Shown here in pieces: positions 56,101 to 64,000 of a DNA stretch of 64,000 nt (position 1 is the stretch's first letter; each line of letters opens with the position of its first letter). Both the position numbers and the translations under genes were made by a program. The notes under the pieces are model-generated. The model worked only from the letters and a program-made list of their open reading frames with translations. It was not told where the DNA came from and did not search any database. The stretch is from NCBI GenBank assembly GCA_020744425.1, contig JAGMUV010000003.1:1364001-1428000 (forward strand), read 5' to 3'. This stretch comes from Dactylonectria macrodidyma (Eukaryota; Ascomycota; Sordariomycetes; Hypocreales; Nectriaceae).

Positions 56101-56910
56101 CCTCGACGCCGCGCTTGAGGAAGCACCTGAGCTGGTTGTACTTCATACCGACATCGAGACACAGGACACGAATGGTGCGACCCGACAAGTGCTTGCGTGC
56201 AATCGAGGCGGGAGGCTTATATAGTTTAGGAGCCTTGATGGACACTACACGACGATGAGCATGCCTTCTAATCTGAAGTCATGGGAAAACTCACCCTCTG
56301 CCACCAAGTTCTTGGTATTGGGATTGACCCAGTCGAGCTGCTCAAAGTTCTCGATGGGGGTGGGGGCCAGCGGGCCGTCAATCTGGCTGACAGCGCCGTT
56401 GGTCAAGGCCTTGGACTCGAGGCGCAACTTGCCGAGCATGCTACCCGACTCACGGAGCTTCTTGGTCAAGGCGCGGGTGTCAACGCCGTACATAGCAGGG
56501 ACGCCCTGCTCCTTGAGCCAAGTGCCCAGAGAAGAGGTGGCGAGGAAGTGCGAGAAGTCCTCGCCGCAGTATGAGGCCGTGACCAGACCAGCAATGTGGA
56601 TCTGGGACGACTCGAAATGAGCGGGCAGGTCGCCGAGGAGCTCGTCCATGGCCTCGCGCGAGGGAACACCATAGTTACCAACTAGAGGAAAGGTAATGAC
56701 GAGGATCTGGCCGCGATACGAAGGGTCAGTGACGGACTCAGGATACCCCACCATGCCCGTTTGGAAGACCAGCTCTCCAGCAATGCTCTTCTGGGCACCA
56801 AAGCTGTAACCCTGGTAGGTTGAGCCATCTTCGAGCTCGAGGCAAACGAGACCATCGTCATCGGCGCCTACATGGCGAGCCGATGCCGGCGCCAGTGCGT
56901 TGACGGACAT
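50139..56910 (-). CDS. URA2: multifunctional carbamoyl-phosphate synthetase / aspartate carbamoyltransferase with inactive dihydroorotase domain
   Basis: Exons 56910-56295, 56244-50246 and 50198-50139 encode 2224 residues (yeast Ura2 has 2214). It catalyses the first two steps of pyrimidine synthesis: carbamoyl phosphate from glutamine, bicarbonate and ATP, then carbamoyl aspartate. Order of domains: small subunit and glutamine amidotransferase (about 1-390; nucleophile Cys near 307 in GICLGHQ); two CPSase ATP-grasp halves (about 400-1450); a dihydroorotase-like domain (about 1480-1820); and ATCase (about 1910-2224) with the carbamoyl-phosphate loop STRTS near 1970 and [10 protein letters not shown]. 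The dihydroorotase part reads [12 protein letters not shown] where active enzymes have the metal-binding HxH, so it is inactive, as known for fungal proteins. The last exon of 20 codons restores [17 protein letters not shown]; without that join the frame reads into nonsense. A Met at 56982 exists upstream but MSVNALAPA is favoured. UTP feedback is known for the family. Confidence 0.97.
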
Positions 56911-58921
56911 TTTGAAGAGAGGGGGATGAAGCTTCTTCAAACAGGCGCAACGCCCGAGAGAGCAACGCGGGGCAGAAGACAAGGGTAGTTGTTATGATGC
57001 GAAGAGGGCAGAGGTTTGCGAGCGACGGCCGGCAAGAAAACTCGTTCTCAGAGCTCCCCTGGACTGGTCAGAAGCTATCTCGCAATCATCTGCCTCGACG
57101 GCAATTGGGAGAAGAGGATGATTTGGGGGGGGAGGCGGATGTTGAGGAGGAAGAGATGGAAGAGGTCCAAGACGTTGATGGCTTGCGGACCTTGACTTTT
57201 TTTTTTTTTTTTCGGCCACTACGTCGAGGTACCTAGGGTGCCACCCCCACCGCTGTTAGCAAAGCCTACAGGGCACCACCATTGGCCAATTGGTGGGAGG
57301 CTCGCCCGGCAGCGTCCAATCCGGGCGTCTCAGGGGGGTCCTGCAGGGCACTAAGGCGCCCCGCCATCACCTTGGCCGAACCTCTCCACGGCTTTCATGA
57401 TCTGGCGGCGGTACGAGGACCGGTACGTACTCCGTACTCGATGCATTTGTGCGCGTGCGCCTTGGGACATGGTCTTCCGAAAGGTGTGGGCGGGCTGCTG
57501 ACTCTAGGCTACTGGAAGCGGTGGCTGACGAGATCGGCGGTCAGGGCCAGGGCCGGGATCATAGCCATGGACTTGTCTTGGTCACCGAGACTGAAAGGGA
57601 TGTTGCTGCAGTGGCGGGGAGAGTCTCCATGGGGACAGATGAATCAGAGGCACAGACAGGGCGGAAGGGGCTGGGATGATGAGAGCCAGAAGGAGCCGGG
57701 GCTAATAATGAGACTCGACCGCATTGAAGTGACGCAGATATCACAGCCGAAACCAGGGCAAATGGCAAGAACTGCAAACCGCAAGCTGCGAACTTTGACG
57801 GCTCTTGTCGGTGGTGTCTTTCTAACACGACGTTGAGAGCTATCAGTACCAGTGACGTGCCATGTACACGCACGCTCACACGCACAGGTAAACTCTTCTG
57901 CAAGCCACATCGGTATGTATAATTCCCATACAACTCACCAGCGTCATCTTTTTTTCAACATGGACTGATAGTCTGAGATGCGCAAGTGCGGTACATTTGC
58001 AATCCAGGCACCCGGGCAACTCATCCAAAGCCGGTGCAAAGCCTGCCAGTCCGATCCTCCACCCATGACCAGAGGAATGGATCCAAGCTATTCACTGGTG
58101 GCCAACTATGGAGTAATTAAGCCCACAGTACTGTAGTTGAGTCAACTAAAAGCCCGCTCCCCGTCCAACGCTGCGCTATAAGTTTTTTTATTCCCTCTTG
58201 TGGGCGACCAGATCCTGTGGCCAATAACCGCCCCTCCATTGACGCTTTCAACCAGCATTATCCGGGATACAGTACCGCATAGAGGCCATGGTGGAGGGAA
58301 GCACATGCAATGGGTACTGATGTGCATATCTACTAGGTACCTAAGCTACTTACGTAGCAATTGGCGGCAATTTCTTTGCCATGTCACGCGAGCTAGCCGT
58401 CTGCGTGTTCCCGCTTGTCCCTGCATTTGCGAGTCACATACATGCACATTGCATGCTGTACTAACTTGTAGAGCATACACGCTGTGCCGTGTGTTTCCGA
58501 CGAAGCAGAAAGTAAGTGCAATGGTAAAAAAATCATTGTTTGAACTGTTTGGTTTTATTTATTCATAACTGCTCCTAAAATGTCGCTCCTGTTAACGCCC
58601 TCAACCTGCCGAATAGTGAATAGTACCAATCAGACACGCACTTTTCCATCCTCTTGTACCCAAACACATCCTCTCGTCACACCCCTCAAACCCGATCCAC
58701 TTTGTCTGGAATTCGTACACTGCGTAGACCCGGATTCCAACGCTGAGGCAGGGCTGACACAAATGCTGTGTTTCAAGGCATGGCTATCAACGCCTGGCTC
58801 AATTGTAGAGAAGCCCAGTGATGTTGAGCTTATCCCGCGCCCGGAATCAGTGTTTATGAACCGTCCCATCATATATACACAAGGGCTCGGCCCTCGAGAT
58901 GGAATTGAGGATTCAGATCCA
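56911..58921. other. URA2 promoter side and intergenic sequence; no gene supported
   Basis: The first 300 bp are leader and promoter of URA2, with a run of about 18 T at 57197-57213. A copy of GTACTCCGTAC lies at 57427-57437. The rest shows no coding pattern and ends in the 3' UTR of the SS18/SNF11-like gene. Confidence 0.5.
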
Positions 58922-60499
58922 CTATGAGGGCATACCAGGGTGGTGCATCGGGGGCGCTGGCATGTTGGTCATTTGAGGTGTCTTATGACCTGTCGGACTG
59001 GCCTGGTTCATCCCCGGATTGCCAGGTTTCTGACCTTGGGGTCCGCCTGTCTGTGGGGGCATACGGTAGAGCGGTTCTTTCTTGGGGTCGAATCCGGGGA
59101 ACACCGCCTGTAACCTCATATACAAATCTTTGATACTCTTGTCACGGTCCTCTCTATCAACCACCGGGTCAACCTTGCTCTCCGGAGCATCGGGTGGCGC
59201 GGGCATACCCCGGGGCTTGAGGGAGAGGTTCAGTGGAGGTGCACTGAGATACGCTGGGCAAGGAGGCACCTTAACTTCGGGCTTTCTATCAGCCAAGGCA
59301 GCCATGTATGAAAGATTAGCCTGAAGCCGTCTCATGCATCTACACCAACTGTCAGCGTCATACTTCGGAGCGCGTTGCATTTAGCATACTGGAGATAGTC
59401 TTGTTGGAACAGCGTCTCTTCCTCTGTGGGCTTCTTGTCACCTCCATTGGTATCCGTTGCGTGTTCTTTCTTCAGCTCCTGTTGTGTGGCCTGGATCTGG
59501 ATCGACTCATATAGCAATTCGTGGTTGATGTCCAGCAAAAGGGAGAATCGCTCTTTATCTCGTGATTCCGTTCCCGGGCTTAGAGGAGTTGCCACAGCCG
59601 ATCCTCCGTTGGCCATTACGCCTTGGTTCGCAGAGAACGTCGGGGTTTGCGGAGTAGATATCCCGGCAGAAGGTGGTTGTTGGTTGGTTGGAGTCTGGAC
59701 TTGTGAAGGAGGTTGCGGCGTCGAGAATTGTCCCGCTTGTGGAGGCACGATGCTATTGGGCGTTCCCTGGGCAGCGCTCGGGGGTCGTTGAGGCGTTCCG
59801 ACTTGGCCCATAGCGGATGGATTTGGGGGCTGTTGCGGTTGTTGCGGTTGCTGAGGCATACGCTGCTGCATCATCTGAGGTTGCTGAGGCATTCCCGCTT
59901 GGTTCATCGGGAAGCCTTGCATACCGCCAGCCATCATGTAGTTGGGAGCGAAGCCTTGTGGCCCGGCCGATGATGGAACGACTTGGCCGTAAGGCGCGCC
60001 GGGAAACTGTTGTTGGTATCCTGCCACTGCCACCGAAAAGTTAGCCGCCATACTCACGAGGGGATATAGCAATGGTGTCTGGCGCAGACCGGTCGCGCGT
60101 TTCTCCCACAACGCGCCCCGTCGCACAACCCCTCCCCCAGAAGGGAACGAGAGCTAGACAGGTAGTCGTCTGAAAGAATCGGCGCAGCGACATAGGGCTG
60201 ATCTGGGGTGGTGAGGCGCGGCGCGTTGGTCATCTGTTGAGGGCATAGGTAAACTCACTCTGTCCATTGGCCGCCATGTGAGGCATGACGGTGTTTGGCA
60301 TCATGCCCGCAGGGACACCGGACATCATTTGAGGGTTCGCGCCGGGGGCAAAGCTTCCCTGGGGAGCCATGCCGGCGAACTGTTGCTGCTGGTTGTACAT
60401 GACCTGCTGGCCGGTCGACTGGGCTCCAGGCTGCTGTGGGGCGGCGTTGTTGAAGGAGGGAGCACCATTGTTGGCAAAGCCATAACCGGCGGAGTACAT
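58922..60499 (-). CDS. Gln/Pro-rich SS18/SNF11-like protein, probable SWI/SNF subunit
   Basis: Exons 60499-60259, 60026-59390 and 59339-58922 encode 431 residues. The N-terminal 260 residues are rich in Gln, Pro, Met, Gly and Ala (MPQQPQQPQQPP and similar), like many chromatin and transcription co-activators. The conserved part is a helical stretch at about 245-315: LLLDINHELLYESIQIQATQQEL, then a Lys/Asp/Glu loop, then DYLQCMRRLQANLSYMAALAD, rebuilt by the last join. This pattern of LLxxNxxL...YxxxL(H/R)xNLxYLAxxAD matches the SSXT domain of animal SS18 and yeast Snf11, which tether to the Snf2-type ATPase. The tail, about 110 residues, is Pro-rich with KDLYMRLQAVFPGFDPKKEPLY. Assignment to SWI/SNF is inference from this motif. 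Confidence 0.65.
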
Positions 60500-61622
60500 G
60501 GCGGCAGCGCAGCGCTTGGACGGCGGCAGTAGTAGCAGCGGCGGCGGTAGTGACAGCGACAACAGGGTATATCGAGGGCGTGCTGGCAGGCCACGGGGCG
60601 GCGGGCGAGACGGTCGATAGGCGATGAGACGGGCGACTCAGGAGATGGGGGTCGGGGTCGGGTTTGGGCTGGGCGACGGATGCGCTCAGACACTCGAGAG
60701 AGCGGGCGAGGAGGACCTGGAGGCTTGACGTGGACGCAGACGAGAGCCGGGATTGTAGAGCTTGGCTGGGACTCTGGAGGCGAGGATGGACGGGTTGAAC
60801 GAGGTTGTGTGGGGCAGGGCCACGGCTGTCAACCGCTTCCGTCACGGCTATTCGACGCCGACGACACGGGCTGTGTGTGACCAGGTGCCGCCCTGCATGC
60901 GCGTATCAAGTATATCTCGCCGGCCGGGGCGTCGTTATTTGTGTCTTGTACCTGAAAGGCACCAGTCTGGGCTATCAGCAACTGCCGGCGTGGGCTCTGG
61001 CCTGTCTTTCTTGGTGCCTCTGTTGGAGCGGTTGGTGGCGTGCGACCGTCTCGGCCTGGGGGTATCAATAGTCTGAAATGACGAGGGCCCCAAACAATAA
61101 TGGCGATTACGGCGAGTAATAAGAGACTGGGATAATTAGATCGTGCCAAGGACGCAGCTAGAGTGAGATAAGTGGCTGTCGCAATTGCGCGCAAGGTGTC
61201 GAGCCAAGGATCAGATACAAATTTGATGTGTTGCCGCGGTTGGCCAACGCTATTGTTCAGTGGTGATGGCGGAAGGTGAGGTTGTTTAGTTAGCCGTTGG
61301 GAAATTTTCTTCGTCATCCGCCATCAGCGCTAGCCGCCACCAAAAGAGCCCAGGAACACTGAGCACTACAGTTCCAGAATGAGCCGAATAGGAACCGCAA
61401 GCAGTATTTCTTCATGCCCGGTAACAAAGTACAGTGGAGGTATGCAATCATATTTCTACGTGCCATTAACTACTGTGAAACTCTCGTTCGTTAGCTACAG
61501 CCTCATCCTCGTTGCTTCGAAATTGACACATTTACATCAACCTATTCTTCAACTCCCCTAGGCCTGTCAACAGCACCCAGCAACTAAATGGCAAAAAGAC
61601 AAGCAACTCAAAAAGAAATCGC
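60500..61622. other. promoter side of the SS18/SNF11-like gene; no gene supported
   Basis: A minus-strand frame of 162 codons at 60829-61317 includes a hydrophobic stretch, but shows no recognisable conserved pattern and was not accepted. The first 300 bp are a GC-rich leader. Confidence 0.45.
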
Positions 61623-61694
61623 AGGTCACGGTGGGGATCGAACCCACAATCTCCTGATTCGTAGTCAGACGCCTTGCCATTGGGCCACGCGACC
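61623..61694 (-). tRNA. tRNA-Arg (anticodon ACG), copy 1
   Basis: The acceptor stem GGTCGCG/CGTGACC, D arm, anticodon loop CTACGAA with ACG, and T arm GTGGG-TTCGATC-CCCAC are all intact, without intron. A34 is normally changed to inosine, so CGU, CGC and CGA codons are read. A short T stretch follows the 3' end (AAAAAG on the plus strand), the polymerase III stop. Confidence 0.95.
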
Positions 61695-61786
61695 GTGTTA
61701 TTTGATTGTCGACGGCATCGAAATGGCAATTGATGTTGCGAGAGCAGTGCTTCTCGCTCATGATGAAAAAGAGGAGCAAAAAGAAG

Positions 61787-61858
61787 AGGTCACGGTGGGG
61801 ATCGAACCCACAATCTCCTGATTCGTAGTCAGACGCCTTGCCATTGGGCCACGCGACC
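61787..61858 (-). tRNA. tRNA-Arg (anticodon ACG), copy 2
   Basis: Identical over the whole tRNA to copy 1, in the same orientation, 92 bp from it. The 3' flank again has the T-run terminator within 15 nt. Confidence 0.95.
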
Positions 61859-62042
61859 ATGTCATGTGATTGGACAGATTGCTCGATGTTGCAGCTTAGA
61901 TCGGAGGGATGGCAGAGGCTAGGAGAAAAAAAGAGCACAGTGGGGTTCACCACAGACGTTCACCACAGACCCTGCCTCCGAACATGAAGGCAAAAAGAGA
62001 ACTCAGTAGAGAATTCGCAGACTGTGTGAAAGCCAAAAAGAA

Positions 62043-62114
62043 AGGTCACGGTGGGGATCGAACCCACAATCTCCTGATTCGTAGTCAGACGCCTTGCCAT
62101 TGGGCCACGCGACC
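62043..62114 (-). tRNA. tRNA-Arg (anticodon ACG), copy 3
   Basis: Identical over the whole tRNA to copies 1 and 2, same orientation. The 3' flank GCCAAAAAGAAAGG (plus strand) resembles that of the other copies. Confidence 0.95.
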
Positions 62115-62194
62115 TTGTTGCTTAGATGTCGAATTGGCTCGATTTTGCTGTCCATATTGGCGCAGGCGGCTAGTTGAAGATGAGGCAAAAAGAG

Positions 62195-62265
62195 ATGTCA
62201 TGGTGGGTATGGAACCAATTCTCCCGGCCCATTCTTCGTAAGCAGGCACCTTGCTAACCTTTGAT
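62195..62265 (-). pseudogene. decayed tRNA-Arg(ACG) copy
   Basis: The sequence TGTCATGGTGGGTATGGAACC, then ATTCTTCGTAAGCAGGCACCTTGC on the plus strand matches the intact copies at many places, but stems no longer pair and the T loop TTCGATC is lost. The 3' flank GAGGCAAAAAGAGA is the same as that of copy 4, so the whole unit was duplicated. Confidence 0.75.
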
Positions 62266-62417
62266 TGTCCATTACTAGATTGAAGCCTAGCGTGGAACAG
62301 GCTTGCTCGCCCAAGAGCCGGCCACTCGGCCGTGATGTTCTGATGTCAACTTGGCTCAATCCTGAAAACCATGTTGTAAGCTTCGACAAGGAAATCATAG
62401 AAAGAGGCAAAAAGAGA

Positions 62418-62489
62418 AGGTCACGGTGGGGATCGAACCCACAATCTCCTGATTCGTAGTCAGACGCCTTGCCATTGGGCCACGCGACC
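62418..62489 (-). tRNA. tRNA-Arg (anticodon ACG), copy 4
   Basis: Identical over the whole tRNA to the other copies, same orientation. Its flank GAGGCAAAAAGAGA is shared with the decayed copy at 62195. Confidence 0.95.
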
Positions 62490-62570
62490 TGTTCTGTGGT
62501 GGCGGGCTGGCTCAATTTTAGACTCTATATCGGAGGAGTCGAGCTCTCAAGGGGAGGGACAGAACGACAA

Positions 62571-62700
62571 GTTCATGGAGGGCATCGACCGCACAGTCTC
62601 CTCATGCGTGGACAGATGCCTTCCTGCATAGCTTATCAGTTACTAAGTTGAATACTGTGTATTCCCAAGTGATACTTACCCTTAGACCACGCAAGTGCGC
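62571..62700 (-). pseudogene. decayed tRNA-Arg(ACG) copy split by an insertion
   Basis: On the plus strand TCATGGAGGGCATCGACC, then GACAGATGCCTTCCTGCAT matches the 3' two thirds of the tRNA. After about 48 unrelated bases, CTTAGACCACGCAAG matches the missing 5' end (CATTGGGCCACGCGACC). Confidence 0.55.
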
Positions 62701-64000
62701 TGTTCAGTCGGCGGCATCGCGCGGTCATGATCCGTACGGAGCATTGTGGACATGGCCTCGGGGTGGAGATGTTGCTGAGGTGGAGGTTCGCTGGCGGGGT
62801 TGGTCATGTGACCAGTTAGTATAGGGTAGGTTTGCGCCTCAGGCTACCTTCAATGCGCATGTAGGCTCAGTTGCAGTCAATTCTTGAGAGATCAAGTGCT
62901 TGACTTTGACCATTCTAATCTTTGCAGTTTTACATTTTTCATGTATTGAGAAGGTATTGTTGTTGCCTCCTTATGGTTGTTTAATGAAATGATTAATCCG
63001 TCCTCATATCCACGCCGAACAATGCTCGGAACACGAACCAAAAATACTATCCGCCAATATATAAAATCCCAACAGAGTCCGGCACATAACATTGACAAAC
63101 AACTGATGAGCCTGGTTCATTTTCAGTATTCAATTAAGGAGTCAATCAGAGCTAGAGATATGAACGGCCTGTGATACCTTGCTCTTCATGGAGCATGTGC
63201 TAAATCACAAACACATACTACTCTCTAGGCCGCTACATTCCAAACTCCCTATTTCTTTCGAACTTTCATCCGACACTAGAAGAACTGAATTGATGATATG
63301 TGAATATAGACTAATTCGTGAAGTACTTTAGAATCTTAGGTTAGTTTACATGCCCCCATGTATGTAATATGAATGAGTGTCGCGCTGATTATTTTCACAT
63401 GTGGCTCCAGTCTTTCACATATACCCATAATGACTTAGATGCTTATCGCGCACGCTACACTCTGAAGTGCGATGGTGGTAGTGAATTTCAACGGAAAGGT
63501 AGCTGCACTTTATTCTGAAAACAAGACATGGAATAAGTTTCAAGGAAATGTGGTGACAGAATTAAGAGAGATCAGGGATAGCTGTTGTCGGGTCTGGCTG
63601 AAGTCACATTGCTAATATTACTTGATTAAATATTTATGTCCTTTTGTCAACCGATGACCATTGGCATTCGCGAAAGACAGTGAGCGCTCTAACAGCTTCC
63701 ACACGGAGCATGGCACTTATGTGAACCAGACCCAGACTATCCTATAAAAGCATCTTACTCGGTGTCCCAAGTTTTAAACACTACTCAGATCTCTGCTATG
63801 CCGACAGCAAACACATCTGGCGGGTTGGCGATAACTCCAAGACGAACCTGGTTCGACGTCTTATCACTTTGCAGTCTAATTACCTTTCAACATGTCTCAA
63901 TTGAGACGGGATATTAGAAGCGACCACACCCAATGGCGTTGCCTACAACCGGTCACCTCGCCCCCCCCCCCCCAGGGTTTGTTGTTACTAAACACAGAAA
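62701..64000. other. terminal stretch, no gene supported
   Basis: AT-richer than the window average. No coding pattern is seen. It ends close to a run of about 14 C (63959-63973), a place where assemblies often break. Confidence 0.5.

Noticed and set aside
56992..57219. Short minus-strand frame (75 codons) upstream of URA2, candidate upstream ORF
   Set aside because: It begins in the A/T homopolymer and has no sign of a regulatory peptide; no evidence it is in the transcript.
60829..61317. Minus-strand open frame of 162 codons with a hydrophobic stretch
   Set aside because: One possible membrane segment, but the rest is arbitrary and it falls in the promoter area of the SS18/SNF11-like gene. 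A real small membrane protein cannot be fully excluded.
63959..63973. C homopolymer as a telomere or end signal
   Set aside because: A plain C run without TTAGGG-type repeats; more likely a homopolymer or assembly artefact.

Overview
The window is nuclear DNA of a filamentous ascomycete (Pezizomycotina). The protein set, intron style and gene spacing fit a Sordariomycete, probably near Hypocreales, but the species cannot be fixed from the sequence. Evidence for a fungus is direct: short GT-AG introns of about 45-130 nt with CTAAC/CTGAC-type branch sites, proteins such as a fused URA2-type pyrimidine enzyme with a dead dihydroorotase domain, a FOX2-type peroxisomal multifunctional enzyme and a BLI-3 family protein, and intron-bearing tRNA genes. 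Every exon join given here was worked out by eye from reading frame, splice signals and family knowledge; none was checked by alignment or RNA data.

Layout. 1-329: end of a GPI-anchored Ser/Ala/Thr-rich wall protein. 0.3-6 kb: mostly non-coding, with a small Lys/Ala-rich gene (2.1-2.6 kb) that has a degraded relative at 39.9-40.0 kb. 6-14 kb: histidine phosphatase, carnitine/acylcarnitine carrier, zinc transporter of the MSC2 type. 15.5-21.4 kb: a compact block with ALG1, a UBC15-type E2, SNU23, DPH5 and a BLI-3 protein. 22.4-28.4 kb: an F-box-like protein, an ECM11-domain protein and a TDA10-type kinase. 29.7-34.9 kb: FOX2 and an RBR ubiquitin ligase. 35-41 kb: gene-poor, with a tRNA-Pro gene and the pseudogene. 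41.3-42.4 kb: a Pcl-type cyclin. 42.4-48.5 kb: a second gene-poor stretch. 48.5-57 kb: pyridoxamine phosphate oxidase (PDX3) and the 2224-residue URA2. 58.9-60.5 kb: a Gln/Pro-rich SS18/SNF11-like chromatin protein. 61.6-62.7 kb: four intact tRNA-Arg(ACG) genes in one orientation plus two decayed copies. 62.7-64 kb: no gene seen.

How the genes relate. Most are housekeeping genes with no shared pathway. One link is worth noting: the carnitine/acylcarnitine carrier (9-10 kb) and the peroxisomal FOX2 enzyme (29.7-32.8 kb) both serve fatty acid breakdown, and both have upstream CCTCGG/CCGAGG hexamers, the core known for FarA/FarB fatty-acid regulators in Aspergillus. No CRISPR array, prophage, intact transposon or secondary-metabolite cluster was seen. 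The least ordinary items are the gene/pseudogene pair at 2.1 and 39.9 kb and the tRNA-Arg array showing birth and decay of copies.
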